A DNA stretch of 31,406 nucleotides. Origin: a virus. Made by a program: the position numbers and the translations under genes. This document shows positions 13,765 to 20,961 of the stretch, in pieces; positions within the stretch are counted from its first letter, which is position 1; every line of letters begins with the position of its first letter. Location of the stretch: positions 1 to 31,406 of IMG/VR virus record IMGVR_UViG_3300046718_000718; one strand, given 5' to 3'. The notes below the pieces were generated by a model, which saw only the letters and a program-made list of their open reading frames with translations, did not search any database and was not told where the DNA came from.

Positions 13765-13772
13765 AGAATGAC
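13748..13772 (+). repeat. Dispersed junction element, copy 12
   Basis: TGGCAC, GGAAAGGCTGA, then AGAATGAC. The ATG in the right arm opens only a 7-codon frame (MTYGKGD). The next true gene starts at 13795 behind its own AAAGGAG SD, so the arm is conserved without being a useful start here. Confidence 0.65.
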
Positions 13773-13794
13773 ATACGGTAAAGGAGACTAGGTC

Positions 13795-13956
13795 ATGCGC
13801 TCAATGGCGTGGGTATGGCTGTCGATCGTCTGGGTCGCAAGCTGCTGCGTGATTGGATACGCGGTCTATGCGACCAAGAACGCGAACTGCCTCTGGGCGC
13901 TCCTGATCCCGGCGAGCATGGGATTTACCACTGGAAAAAGCAACGAGTCAAAATGA
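13795..13956 (+). CDS. Small membrane protein, 53 residues
   Basis: AAAGGAGACTAGGTC is the SD region. MAWVWLSIVWVASCCVIGYA forms one membrane helix and CLWALLIPASMGFTTG a second. The TGA overlaps the next ATG (ATGA at 13953-13956). An overlapping frame from 13809 is its shadow. Confidence 0.55.
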   Translation: MRSMAWVWLSIVWVASCCVIGYAVYATKNANCLWALLIPASMGFTTGKSNESK

Positions 13957-14102
13957 AGACGATCCTGTGCTGGATCTTCGGTCACAAAATGGAGCCCTGG
14001 CGTCAGATCGGCTGGGTCCCGAAGCGATCTGGCAGGCGCCTGGACTTCTATCCGAACTACTCTCGCAGCGTGAACTGTCTACGCTGTAAGAAGAGCAACT
14101 AA
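13953..14102 (+). CDS. DUF1660-like small zinc-ribbon protein, 49 residues
   Basis: MKTILCWIFGHKMEPWRQIG followed by SVNCLRCKKSN matches small phage proteins of the DUF1660 type: ILC.IFGHK near the start and C..C near the end. The expected zinc ligands are Cys and His of the CWIFGH turn plus the CxxC pair. It is coupled by ATGA to the membrane protein upstream. Confidence 0.7.
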   Translation: MKTILCWIFGHKMEPWRQIGWVPKRSGRRLDFYPNYSRSVNCLRCKKSN

Positions 14103-14116
14103 CCTTAGAGGATCAA

Positions 14117-14614
14117 ATGAGTCTTTGTGGTGGCTGCGGGAATCCGGTGATCAACGGATCGTGCGCCTGTCCAGACGTTGTCGTGGATCTGAAAGCTGAG
14201 AACTCTAATCTCCGCGCAGGGATACAGCACAACAAGGAAATCGCGGATCAGGCAATGAAGGACCGGGAGGCAGCGATTGTCGAGAGGGACAAGACGCTTC
14301 TTCGGATCCGTGACTACCAAGCCGCCATTCGGAAGGTGGACAAGTGCTGTAATTGCCTCGCCTACAACGAGAAGTTCAAGGCCCTCGACCGAGGAACTCC
14401 AGAAGAGAAGTGCGAAGACTGTCAGCACGAGAAGTCGTACTGCGACTGCATCGAAAAGCGGGGCTCTGGGGTGTCATCCGGCGATCAAGACACGATCAGC
14501 CGTCCAGGCCCCCAGAGTCTCGCCGATAAGCGGAAGTGCGTAGGGTGCGGCCATCAACCGCACGAGCGGTATTGCGATGCCGGTAACTGTGCTTGCATCT
14601 GCATTATGAAATAG
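14117..14614 (+). CDS. Multi-zinc-ribbon coiled-coil protein, 165 residues
   Basis: N-terminal MSLCGGCGNPVINGSCACP is a CxxC zinc knuckle. A coiled coil follows (ENSNLRAGIQHNKEIADQAM ... VERDKTLLRIRDYQAAI). Three further Cys clusters come next: KCCNCLAYNEKF, CEDCQHEKSYCDC and KCVGCGHQPHERYC. It could bind several metals and nucleic acid or partners. The SD is weak (AGAGGATCAA). Confidence 0.65.
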   Translation: MSLCGGCGNPVINGSCACPDVVVDLKAENSNLRAGIQHNKEIADQAMKDREAAIVERDKTLLRIRDYQAAIRKVDKCCNCLAYNEKFKALDRGTPEEKCEDCQHEKSYCDCIEKRGSGVSSGDQDTISRPGPQSLADKRKCVGCGHQPHERYCDAGNCACICIMK

Positions 14615-14634
14615 AACGCTTTGGAGAACAGCAA

Positions 14635-14922
14635 ATGAAAGCAATTTGGAAGTTCACCCTACCAGCCATGAGCGGGGCCATGGTGGAGATGCCACAAGGC
14701 GCGGCGGTGCTCTGTGTCCAGTCCCAGGGCGACGTGCCGATGATCTGGGCTGAAGTGGACACGGAGGCCCCGAAGATCAAGCGGCGGTTCTTCACCTACG
14801 GCACGGGCCACGAAATGCCGCCGATGTCTGATGATCCGCGCCACTACATCGGAACCTTCCAGATCAGCGGGGGCGCTCTGGTGTTCCACGTCTACACGGA
14901 CCGGAAAGAGTATTCGCTTTAG
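14635..14922 (+). CDS. DUF7352-like phage protein
   Basis: The 95-residue protein (MKAIWKFTLPAMSGAMVEMP, AAVLCVQSQGDVPMIWAEVD, KRRFFTYGTGHEMP, YIGTFQISGGALVFHVY) matches a phage family I know as DUF7352, with its WK..LP, P.IWAxVD, YGTGH and YIGTF marks. Function is unknown. TTGGAGAACAGCAA supplies the SD; the earlier in-frame ATG at 14593 lies in the upstream gene. Confidence 0.75.
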   Translation: MKAIWKFTLPAMSGAMVEMPQGAAVLCVQSQGDVPMIWAEVDTEAPKIKRRFFTYGTGHEMPPMSDDPRHYIGTFQISGGALVFHVYTDRKEYSL

Positions 14923-14931
14923 AGCTATAGC

Positions 14932-15324
14932 ATGAGCATCAAGAGAGATCGGAAGCCCGTCGTCACCGTGACCGGGAAGGATTGCATCAAGGACACCTTC
15001 TGCACGGGTGGCCCTGGTGGTCAGGCCCAGAACAAGGTTGCCTCCGGGGTCCGCTTCACCCATCCCCCGAGCGGGGCTGTAGGCGAGAGCCGCACCCACC
15101 GCTCCCAGGAGCAGAACAAGAAGGCCGCCTGGGAGCGGATGTGCAAGACCGCCAAGTTCCAGGCGTGGATCAAGATGGAGCACGGGCGGCGGATGGGCAT
15201 TGAGACGGTCGAGCAGCGCGTCGAGCGGGAGATGGCTCCACACAACCTCAAGACCGAGGTACTCGACGAGGGCCAGAAGTGGCAGGAGAGGAAGCCCGAG
15301 GATTTGGAGGGCGACGAATCGTGA
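14932..15324 (+). CDS. GGQ release-factor-like protein (RF-1 domain)
   Basis: The 130-residue protein carries the class I release-factor catalytic domain: CTGGPGGQAQNKVASGVRFT with GGQ at residues 29-31, followed by HPPSGAVGESRTHRSQEQNK, the usual conserved stretch after GGQ. GGQ triggers peptidyl-tRNA hydrolysis in the ribosome. With no codon-recognition domain and a charged C-terminal extension (RKPEDLEGDES), it resembles ArfB/RF-H type rescue or host-translation factors. Inference: it frees stalled ribosomes or alters termination during infection. Its stop overlaps the next start (GTGA). Confidence 0.85.
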   Translation: MSIKRDRKPVVTVTGKDCIKDTFCTGGPGGQAQNKVASGVRFTHPPSGAVGESRTHRSQEQNKKAAWERMCKTAKFQAWIKMEHGRRMGIETVEQRVEREMAPHNLKTEVLDEGQKWQERKPEDLEGDES

Positions 15325-15554
15325 CTACCATCCACCACCGTTTGTGCTTCAAGGCTTCCCCTGAAGGCGGGAATACTCCCTGCATCTGTGAGCCGGATCA
15401 CGTTGACGGGAGACCGGAGGATTGCCCGGCTGGCGAGTGCATGATTTGCGCGGTGACGGTCTGCCCGCAAAAGGAGCCGTTGCACTATCACCACGACGGA
15501 TGCCCGGCCTGTGATGTAGGCGACGAATCCGAGATAAAGCGGGAGACGAAATGA
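15321..15554 (+). CDS. Cys-rich small protein, 77 residues
   Basis: The GTG at 15321 overlaps the upstream TGA. The product has CICEPDHVDG, CPAGECMICAVTVCP and HHDGCPACDVG: nine or more cysteines with several His and Asp, suggesting two zinc sites. The in-frame extension to 15279 is unnecessary. It overlaps the next gene by ATGA. Confidence 0.6.
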   Translation: MTTIHHRLCFKASPEGGNTPCICEPDHVDGRPEDCPAGECMICAVTVCPQKEPLHYHHDGCPACDVGDESEIKRETK

Positions 15555-15769
15555 CCTGCAAGGCCAAGGTGGACAACTACGACGACTACGTTCGATGCAA
15601 CCGGCGCTCCGGGCATCGGCGGCCCCATCGGTCGAAGCCCTCGACGTGGTACGACGAGGACACCAACCGGAATCTTCGGCGGCGATTCCTCGAGTGGACC
15701 AAGCCGAACGGCCAGGACGCGAAGCTTCGCAAATCCCAAGTACCAGGACCTACAAATGCACAAACCTAA
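15551..15769 (+). CDS. Basic small protein with Cys/His motif, 72 residues
   Basis: It reads MTCKAKVDNYDDYVRCNRRS, then GHRRPHRSK and a basic helical tail (NLRRRFLEWTK). The CxxxxxxxxxxxxC...GHxxxH arrangement resembles a phage zinc-knuckle family (C...C.R..GH...H). Its end overlaps the next gene by 14 bases. Confidence 0.55.
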   Translation: MTCKAKVDNYDDYVRCNRRSGHRRPHRSKPSTWYDEDTNRNLRRRFLEWTKPNGQDAKLRKSQVPGPTNAQT

Positions 15770-15959
15770 GAAGACCCATGAGGAGTACATGGCGGTGGCA
15801 AAGGTGCTCGGGCGACATCTCTCTATTGAACTGGCTTCGTCGGATCCGATAACTCAGTGCGCGAACCTTGCGATCCACTTCCTCTCGGACGTTCCTCGCT
15901 GTCCGCTGTGCCTGGACCGTATCGTGAAGGCCGCGGCGGCTGGCACATTAGGAAAATAG
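15756..15959 (+). CDS. Hypothetical protein, 67 residues
   Basis: It is helical (KTHEEYMAVAKVLGRHLSIE, then ANLAIHFLSDVPRCPLCLDR) with a CPLC pair and a C-terminal AAAAGTLGK. It overlaps the upstream gene and ends inside element copy 13. No family was recognised. Confidence 0.5.
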   Translation: MHKPKKTHEEYMAVAKVLGRHLSIELASSDPITQCANLAIHFLSDVPRCPLCLDRIVKAAAAGTLGK

Positions 15960-15965
15960 AGTGCC
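15941..15965 (+). repeat. Dispersed junction element, copy 13
   Basis: TGGCAC, 11 bases, then AGAGTGCC, spanning the stop at 15957-15959. The GTG in the right arm opens only three codons; the next gene starts at ATG 15969. Confidence 0.75.
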
Positions 15966-15968
15966 TGA

Positions 15969-16520
15969 ATGAAGGTCATCCTCGGCGCCGGTTCAGCCAA
16001 GCCGCAGAGCGGCTGGATCGCCACGGACAAGGACACCCTCGACATCACGAGTAGAGAGTCTTTTCTGAAGTTCTTCAGCTCGGGCGAGAAGGTGGAGGTG
16101 TTCTTCGCGGAACACGTCTGGGAGCACCTGTCCTCCGTCGACGGAGTGATGGCGGCCCACAACTGCCTCCTGTTCCTGAAGCCCGGCGGACATCTGCGGA
16201 TCGCGGTGCCGGACGCGCTTCACCCCGGCCAGAACTACATCGACTGGGTGAAGCCTGGAGGTGCCGGGCCCGGCGGAAAAGATCACCGCATGTTCTACGA
16301 CCACCTGATGCTTCGCTCGATGCTGACGACAGCCGGGTTTTCGCAGGTGATCCCGCTGGAGTGGTGGGACGAGAACGGGCTATTCCACAAGAGATTCTGG
16401 CGCAAAGAGGACGGGTTCGTGTCCAGGTCTGCTGATCACGACTACAGGAACACCGGAGGGGTTGTCCGGTACACGTCGCTCATCGTCGACGCGATCAGCG
16501 ACGTCGTCCCGGTAAAATAG
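15969..16520 (+). CDS. Class I SAM-dependent methyltransferase
   Basis: The 183-residue protein has the Methyltransf_11-like core: MKVILGAGSAKPQSGWIATD, FFAEHVWEHLSSVDGVMAAH and FLKPGGHLRIAVPDALHPGQ. The N-terminal SAM site is short, as in phage and plant-type surface-sugar methyltransferases. Substrate unknown; sugar, DNA base or protein are all possible. A right arm of the junction element (AGAGTGCC at 16519-16526) overlaps its end. Confidence 0.8.
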   Translation: MKVILGAGSAKPQSGWIATDKDTLDITSRESFLKFFSSGEKVEVFFAEHVWEHLSSVDGVMAAHNCLLFLKPGGHLRIAVPDALHPGQNYIDWVKPGGAGPGGKDHRMFYDHLMLRSMLTTAGFSQVIPLEWWDENGLFHKRFWRKEDGFVSRSADHDYRNTGGVVRYTSLIVDAISDVVPVK

Positions 16521-16521
16521 A

Positions 16522-17739
16522 GTGCCTAGCAAAAAAGGTGGACCTTACAGCGAGAAGCTGGCACACTATCTGGCTGAATCGGAGAGGGTAAAAGTGAGAG
16601 AGAATCCCGGCGACGTGATCGAGAAGACCTTCGAGAACCGAACGGTCGGCATCGAGAAGCTCGACGACGTCGAGCTGGAGCTCCACGCGGAGCCGAAGCC
16701 CGGCGAAGTATTCATCATGGCCCGCCAGAAGGGCAAGATGGTCGAGGTCGATGCCTTCGATCAGTGGGACGGCGATCCGTATGTCCTCTTCTCCGAGCCG
16801 ATCGAAGTTCCGGTCGGCGGGAAACCCTGCCTCACGAACGGAGCGCCGTTCTTCACCGCGAACCGGAAGATGGCCTCGATCTCCTTCGGGATCCCGGCGG
16901 GCCCCGTTGAGTCCGTCCACGGCGCCTGCCCAGCCTCGGCGCTTCCGGACAGCTACGAGAAGCACTACGGCCTCGGCGACGTCGACCAGCGGCCGATGAA
17001 GTACGAGGAGCAGATCTGCAGGAAGTGCTACGCCAACAAGGGCAACTTCATGTACGAGCTGCAGCAGATGTACCAGACGGCCCGCTTCCGCTGGCTGAAA
17101 GAGCAGCTGAAGACCGGCACGTCGGCCGAGCGGCTGGCCGACATCCTCACAGCGTGCGTTCGGACCGCCTCCCAGAACAAGAAGAAGCGTGCGTCGGAAG
17201 GCGAGAGCCCTGACTTCGTCCGGATCCACGACTCGGGCGATCTCTTCGACCTGCGCTACTGGCGTGCCTGGAAGCTCGTCTGCGAGAACCTGCCGCACCT
17301 GCAGTTCTGGTGCCCGACTCGGATGTGGATGCTGCCGGTGTACACGGCGGAGTTCCAGAAGGGCGTGCCCGAGAACCTCGCGCTTCGCCCGTCGGCCTAC
17401 CACTTCAACGAGAGCGCTCCCGTGATCCCGGGTATGGCCCACGGCTCCACGTCTAACTACTGGGAGACGAAGAAGGGCGGCCTGAAGATCGACCCGATCA
17501 AGGCCGACATCGCCGACTGGCCCTGCCCCGCGTACGTCGAAGTCGAGGGCGAGCGCGGAACCTCCTGCTCCGGCGCCCTGGAGCGTGTCGGGAAGGTCTG
17601 GGAAGGCCGCAACCGCGAGGCGCTCGACCAGCTTCTCAGTACGATGAGCGCGAGCGAGAAGCGAATCACGAACAACTGCAAGGACTGCCGGGTCTGCTGG
17701 CTCCGTGACGACATGAGGGTGAGCTACACGGCTCACTGA
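16522..17739 (+). CDS. GP88-family phage protein
   Basis: The 405-residue protein matches the phage gene product 88 family. Marks are SFGIPAGPVE and CPASA (Cys136), ICRKCYANKGNFMYE (Cys166, Cys169), DFVRIHDSGDLFDLRYW, and a C-terminal NNCKDCRVCWLRD. The grouped cysteines could hold an iron-sulfur cluster or zinc, and the HDSGD segment is the most conserved. Biochemical role unknown. The start is the GTG in AGAGTGCC at 16522, just after the methyltransferase stop; no strong SD is visible, which is odd for a long gene. Confidence 0.8.
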   Translation: MPSKKGGPYSEKLAHYLAESERVKVRENPGDVIEKTFENRTVGIEKLDDVELELHAEPKPGEVFIMARQKGKMVEVDAFDQWDGDPYVLFSEPIEVPVGGKPCLTNGAPFFTANRKMASISFGIPAGPVESVHGACPASALPDSYEKHYGLGDVDQRPMKYEEQICRKCYANKGNFMYELQQMYQTARFRWLKEQLKTGTSAERLADILTACVRTASQNKKKRASEGESPDFVRIHDSGDLFDLRYWRAWKLVCENLPHLQFWCPTRMWMLPVYTAEFQKGVPENLALRPSAYHFNESAPVIPGMAHGSTSNYWETKKGGLKIDPIKADIADWPCPAYVEVEGERGTSCSGALERVGKVWEGRNREALDQLLSTMSASEKRITNNCKDCRVCWLRDDMRVSYTAH

Positions 17740-17742
17740 GGA

Positions 17743-18231
17743 ATGAACTTGATCTCCGAATTCGAACGCTTCAAGTCCACGCATGTGCTGCCGAATCCAG
17801 GCGGTATGAGCGAGACGACCGCGTTCATGCAGCACCTGGACGAGGAAGGGACGCTCGGCGAATTCACCGACGCGGACTGGCTCAAGCTCGCCGAGAAGCT
17901 CGGTCTGACCGACGACCAGTATGCCGCGATGTTCGAAGGAACCGCCTCCTTCATCGTTGCGGATCCGACTCCTATCACGGAGCAGGTGCCAGTGGAATGG
18001 CCGGACGAGCTGCCGAAGAACACGGGGACAGCCTCTGCGGTCGTCAGGAATCCCGGTCAGCACGCCCGCCGCGGCGACGAGAACTTCGACGAGCTGGTCG
18101 ACAAGCTCGACGACGAGTGGGAACTAGGCAAGAAGGTGATCCGGAGCATCACGGAGATCCGGATCGTGAAGGGCGTGTTCGAGATCAAGGTCGAAGGTTC
18201 GGATGTCTGGGAAGAGATCGTCGAAGGATAG
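17743..18231 (+). CDS. Hypothetical acidic protein, 162 residues
   Basis: CACTGAGGA is the SD, three bases after the GP88 stop. The N-terminal half (FERFKSTHVLPNPGGMSETT, then FTDADWLKLAEKLGLTDDQY) is helical. The middle is Pro-rich and the C-terminus is beta-like (EIRIVKGVFEIKVEGSDVW). The NPGG start and repeated acidic residues suggest a soluble adaptor. No family was recognised. Confidence 0.6.
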   Translation: MNLISEFERFKSTHVLPNPGGMSETTAFMQHLDEEGTLGEFTDADWLKLAEKLGLTDDQYAAMFEGTASFIVADPTPITEQVPVEWPDELPKNTGTASAVVRNPGQHARRGDENFDELVDKLDDEWELGKKVIRSITEIRIVKGVFEIKVEGSDVWEEIVEG

Positions 18232-18240
18232 GGCTCTTGT

Positions 18241-18321
18241 AGAGGGGTCAGCGTCTCCGCGCAGGACTAACGAAGGTGGGTGCGCCGTTGTAGGCCCACC
18301 ACACATCGTGCTGACTCCTCT
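18241..18321 (+). ncRNA. Structured RNA element before the integrase gene
   Basis: The outer arms AGAGGGGTCAGC (18241-18252) and GCTGACTCCTCT (18310-18321) pair over 12 bases with one mismatch. Inside, GGTGGG (18275-18280) pairs with CCCACC (18295-18300), and GTC...GAC (18253-18267) gives a short third arm. The result is a multi-branched structure of about 80 bases in a 104-base gene-free gap. It is not a tRNA: there is no T-loop or CCA end. It could be a leader RNA controlling the integrase, or part of an attachment-site region. Confidence 0.5.
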
Positions 18322-18335
18322 GTAAGGACCCTACG

Positions 18336-19133
18336 ATGAAGAAGAAGAAGGAGAAGGTAGTCCTGAACAAGGACTACTGCGTCAAGGCCGTTTGCCATGT
18401 TTGCTCTCGCGAATTTCTCGCGAGGTACAATATGGGCGATCGCGCCAAGACCTGCACGTCGAAGGATCACATCTGCGAGCGCAAGACGATCAAGATCCCC
18501 GGGCGCCGGGACAAGCTGATCACCTGCGTCGAGAAGTGCTGCCGGAGCCAGTACTACAAGGGCAGTGCAGGGGCGATGGTGACGTCGGCGATCGACTCCA
18601 GGAAGTTCCTGAACAACATCGAGTACACGAAGACGATCCAGGAGAGTCACAAGCTCGAGAACCCGTACGGGATCGCCATCAGGTTCACGCTCGAGACCGG
18701 CTGCCGCTGCGGGGAGACGCTGCTCGTGCGGAAGCGGCACCTGGAGCTCCGGACAGGCCCGCTCTCCACGATCCGGATGCCGACCCTGAAGAAGGCCGGG
18801 CACCCGGAGCTGCCGGTCGACCTCGACAACAGCGGGAAGTTCGCGAAGGAGCTGATGACCTGGATCAAGCGGATGAAGCCGGACGACCTGCTCTTCCCGA
18901 TCGCCAAGAGGACCTTCCAGCGGTCCTTCGAGCGGATCCTGGACAAGGTGAAGCCGGACCGCTCGAGCCTCGTCCACATCATGCGGCACACCCGAGCGTC
19001 GCGCCTGATCGCCGCGGGGTTCGACTTCAACTACGTCCGCAAGCAGCTCCGGTGGAGCTCGATCGAGCTGGCGAAGATCTACGTCCACACTGAAGAGGAG
19101 AAGGTCGTCGGGTTGATGGAGAGGCTTCGGTAA
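18336..19133 (+). CDS. int: Tyrosine recombinase (phage integrase)
   Basis: The 265-residue protein carries the tyrosine-recombinase catalytic set: Arg124 in TGCRCGETLL, His214-x-x-Arg217-His218 in HIMRHTRASRL, Trp240 in the second His/Trp position (QLRWSS) and Tyr249 nucleophile (AKIYVH). The N-terminal 75 residues hold a Cys/His cluster (CHVC, DHICERK, CVEKCC), an atypical zinc-bound arm/core-binding region. It catalyses site-specific strand exchange between phage and host DNA, implying lysogeny. AAGGA at 18324-18328 is the SD. The TAA overlaps the next ATG (TAATG). Confidence 0.9.
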   Translation: MKKKKEKVVLNKDYCVKAVCHVCSREFLARYNMGDRAKTCTSKDHICERKTIKIPGRRDKLITCVEKCCRSQYYKGSAGAMVTSAIDSRKFLNNIEYTKTIQESHKLENPYGIAIRFTLETGCRCGETLLVRKRHLELRTGPLSTIRMPTLKKAGHPELPVDLDNSGKFAKELMTWIKRMKPDDLLFPIAKRTFQRSFERILDKVKPDRSSLVHIMRHTRASRLIAAGFDFNYVRKQLRWSSIELAKIYVHTEEEKVVGLMERLR

Positions 19134-19498
19134 TGTCTACGTGTAAACGCCGAGTTCCGAAGGAGCTCTACTGCTTCTCGTGCGAGAACAAGATCTTCCG
19201 CGAGGACGACAACTTCGGGCCCATCTGCCTGGGCTGCTTCAAGAAGACGAAGAAGCGGGACCTGCTGTCGGCCGCCGCGATCGCCAGGGTCGTGGTCGCG
19301 ATCGTGCCGATCGTCTGCCCGCACGACCTGGAGACGGCGCACAGCAAGTGCCGGTTCGGCCGGGCGACGGCGGCCTACTTCAACGTGCTCGTCCTGGACC
19401 GGAACCTGGAACCGACCGAGATCACCGGCCCGTACACCGCCAAGGCGGCCGAGAAGCGGGCGAAGACGCTCCGCAGGCGTCACCGCGGCAAGCCATAA
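19133..19498 (+). CDS. Zinc-ribbon protein, 121 residues
   Basis: The TAATG overlap couples this gene to the integrase. MSTCKRRVPKELYCFSCENK and FGPICLGCFKKTKK form a CxxC...CxxC zinc ribbon. The rest is basic and ends AKTLRRRHRGK. It might assist recombination or excision as a small DNA-binding partner, but it does not look like a typical Xis. Function open. Confidence 0.6.
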   Translation: MSTCKRRVPKELYCFSCENKIFREDDNFGPICLGCFKKTKKRDLLSAAAIARVVVAIVPIVCPHDLETAHSKCRFGRATAAYFNVLVLDRNLEPTEITGPYTAKAAEKRAKTLRRRHRGKP

Positions 19499-19514
19499 AG
19501 ACCTAGAATTCCAG

Positions 19515-19539
19515 TGGCACTCTAGTACAATTCAATGCC
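19515..19539. repeat. Dispersed junction element, bidirectional copy
   Basis: TGGCACTCTA on the left and TCAATGCC on the right. Read on the minus strand it is GGCAT-N12-AGAGTGCCA, so the strong arm faces left here. A TACAAT box lies inside at 19526-19531. It fills the intergenic gap after the integrase unit. Confidence 0.65.
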
Positions 19540-19573
19540 TAGCCGGTAAGAGGAAAGAAGGAGGAGCAGAGAG

Positions 19574-19960
19574 ATGTTAGAGACGCATCAGGTCGCAACA
19601 CTTCAGTGCGGAATCGCGAAGCTCGGGAACGGGTACGCGATCACGATCGTGCGGGCGACGCCGAGGCCCGCGCCGCCCCCGGTCAACCCCGAGGACGAGG
19701 TTGACCCGGACCATGCGATCGACAAGATGATCGACGGCCTTGGCGCACTCGTCCGATCGATCCACGACAGCGGCGCCGGGGAGACTTGGAAGAGCGACGA
19801 GGACCGGGCGCACGTCCGTGCGGCCTTCAAGCTCATGTTCCCGGGAATGTCGCGGCACCTGCTGTCGGCGGGAGAGGCGTTCGCCATGCCTCCGATTCCA
19901 GAGTCCCTGGTCTTCGAGACCAAGGAGAAGCTCATCGCCTACCTGACCGAAAAGCTGTGA
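19574..19960 (+). CDS. Hypothetical protein, 128 residues
   Basis: AAGAAGGAGGAGCAGAGAG is a very strong SD. The N-terminus (VATLQCGIAKLGNGYAITIV) is beta-rich. A Pro-rich linker (RPAPPPVNPEDEVDPD) and a helical second half ending KEKLIAYLTEKL follow. No family was recognised. Its stop overlaps the next start (GTGA). Confidence 0.65.
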   Translation: MLETHQVATLQCGIAKLGNGYAITIVRATPRPAPPPVNPEDEVDPDHAIDKMIDGLGALVRSIHDSGAGETWKSDEDRAHVRAAFKLMFPGMSRHLLSAGEAFAMPPIPESLVFETKEKLIAYLTEKL

Positions 19961-20223
19961 AGAGCTTCGAGGACATCAAGGCGGAGCTGAAGGAGATCGA
20001 CGAGGAGATCCTCCTGGCCGACGGTTTTGAGGACGCGCTCATCGGGTACGTGCAGATCTTCAGCAACACGATCGCGCTGTACGACCACGAGAAGTGCATC
20101 TCGATCCTGATGAAGCGCGACAAAATGGGCCGCGACGAGGCGGTCGAGTACTTCGATTTCAACGTCACGGGCGCCTATGTAGGTGATAAGACACCCGCCT
20201 TCGCGACGATCTTGAGGAAATAA
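19957..20223 (+). CDS. Conserved LADGFEDALIGY-type phage protein
   Basis: The GTG at 19957 overlaps the upstream TGA. The 88-residue product contains LLADGFEDALIGYVQIF, ALYDHEKCISILMKRDKMGR, then DEAVEYFDFNVTGAYVGDKT. This is a common phage and bacterial family of unknown function, recognised by LADGFxxALIG, YD..KCI and E.FNV.GAY.G..TP. The match is strong along the whole protein. Confidence 0.85.
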   Translation: MKSFEDIKAELKEIDEEILLADGFEDALIGYVQIFSNTIALYDHEKCISILMKRDKMGRDEAVEYFDFNVTGAYVGDKTPAFATILRK

Positions 20224-20237
20224 CGGAGGGTACAGAG

Positions 20238-20591
20238 ATGGAAAGCGGCATCACGTTCCTGCCGGTCCCGATTCCCGGAATCCGACTCAGCGGCAACGCC
20301 GGAGATGGAGAGGACGGCTCCATGATCGCGCTTCGACGCGGCGGCGAAGAGATCCTCTTCGCCTCGTGGGAGGTCGACGAGGTCGAAGGCTCCGACGACG
20401 CCAAGGCCCGCGGCATGGTCTGGGTCCCGGTCGGCGAGTTCTCGCCCGACCCCGAGGCGATCCGTCCGCCGGACATCGGCGTGGACGACCTGCCTGCCGA
20501 GGAGCAGCCCGACGGCACCGCGGAGCGCGAGGGCAGCCCCTTCGGCGGCGCCCGTAGCGGCCTGAAGCGTCGCCCGACCACCGGAGGGTAG
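20238..20591 (+). CDS. Hypothetical acidic protein, 117 residues
   Basis: It begins MESGITFLPVPIPGIRLSGN and has a beta-like EILFASWEVDEVEGSDD. Its low-complexity tail is rich in Pro, Glu and Gly (PPDIGVDDLPAEEQPDG, then RRPTTGG). It is likely partly disordered. CGGAGGGTACAGAG gives the SD. No family was recognised. Confidence 0.6.
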   Translation: MESGITFLPVPIPGIRLSGNAGDGEDGSMIALRRGGEEILFASWEVDEVEGSDDAKARGMVWVPVGEFSPDPEAIRPPDIGVDDLPAEEQPDGTAEREGSPFGGARSGLKRRPTTGG

Positions 20592-20592
20592 C

Positions 20593-20961
20593 ATGGGCAA
20601 GAAGAACAAGAATATCGACGAGCCGGAGAACTTCGAAGTCTGGATCCTCTACGCCGAGAAGGGCTGGATGCAGGTCGAAGAGGGCGGCAACGCGATCTTC
20701 CCGAAGAAGGAGCGTGCGCTGCTGCTCGCCCAGTCCAAGTCCAACGGCAAGGGCGTGATCGAGACCATGGTGATCGCCCGGCGCCCGATCGCGACCTTCA
20801 ACGGCGAGGCGATCGCGTTCAAGCACAAACAGAATTCCATCGAAAAGAAGAAGGAGAATGCCCATGCAGAACCCGAAGTACATGGCGATCGTCCGGAAGC
20901 GTGTGACGCTGCGGACGCCGGAGCTCAACTCCAAGGCGAAGCCGCTCCTGGTGGATGCTGA
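20593..20961 (+). CDS. Hypothetical protein overlapping the next gene by 98 bases
   Basis: Residues 1-85 (NFEVWILYAEKGWMQVEEGG, then IETMVIARRPIATFNGEAIA) look like a genuine small beta protein. From about residue 88 the product (AEPEVHGDRPEACDAADAGA...) is the shadow of the downstream gene. The original stop may have been lost by a frameshift near 20850, or the overlap is tolerated. The start follows GGAGGGTAGC. Confidence 0.55.
   Translation: MGKKNKNIDEPENFEVWILYAEKGWMQVEEGGNAIFPKKERALLLAQSKSNGKGVIETMVIARRPIATFNGEAIAFKHKQNSIEKKKENAHAEPEVHGDRPEACDAADAGAQLQGEAAPGGC

Noticed and set aside
16495-18063. 522-residue minus-strand open frame
   Set aside because: It mirrors the GP88 gene and its neighbour; its composition (many Arg, Leu, Val, His) and lack of motifs show it is a GC-rich shadow.
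18241-18321. tRNA-like cloverleaf
   Set aside because: The outer stem is 12 bp, there is no T-loop consensus, and no CCA-compatible end or anticodon arm of normal size.
18336-19498. Toxin-antitoxin pair
   Set aside because: The upstream protein is clearly a tyrosine recombinase and the second is a zinc-ribbon protein without toxin motifs.
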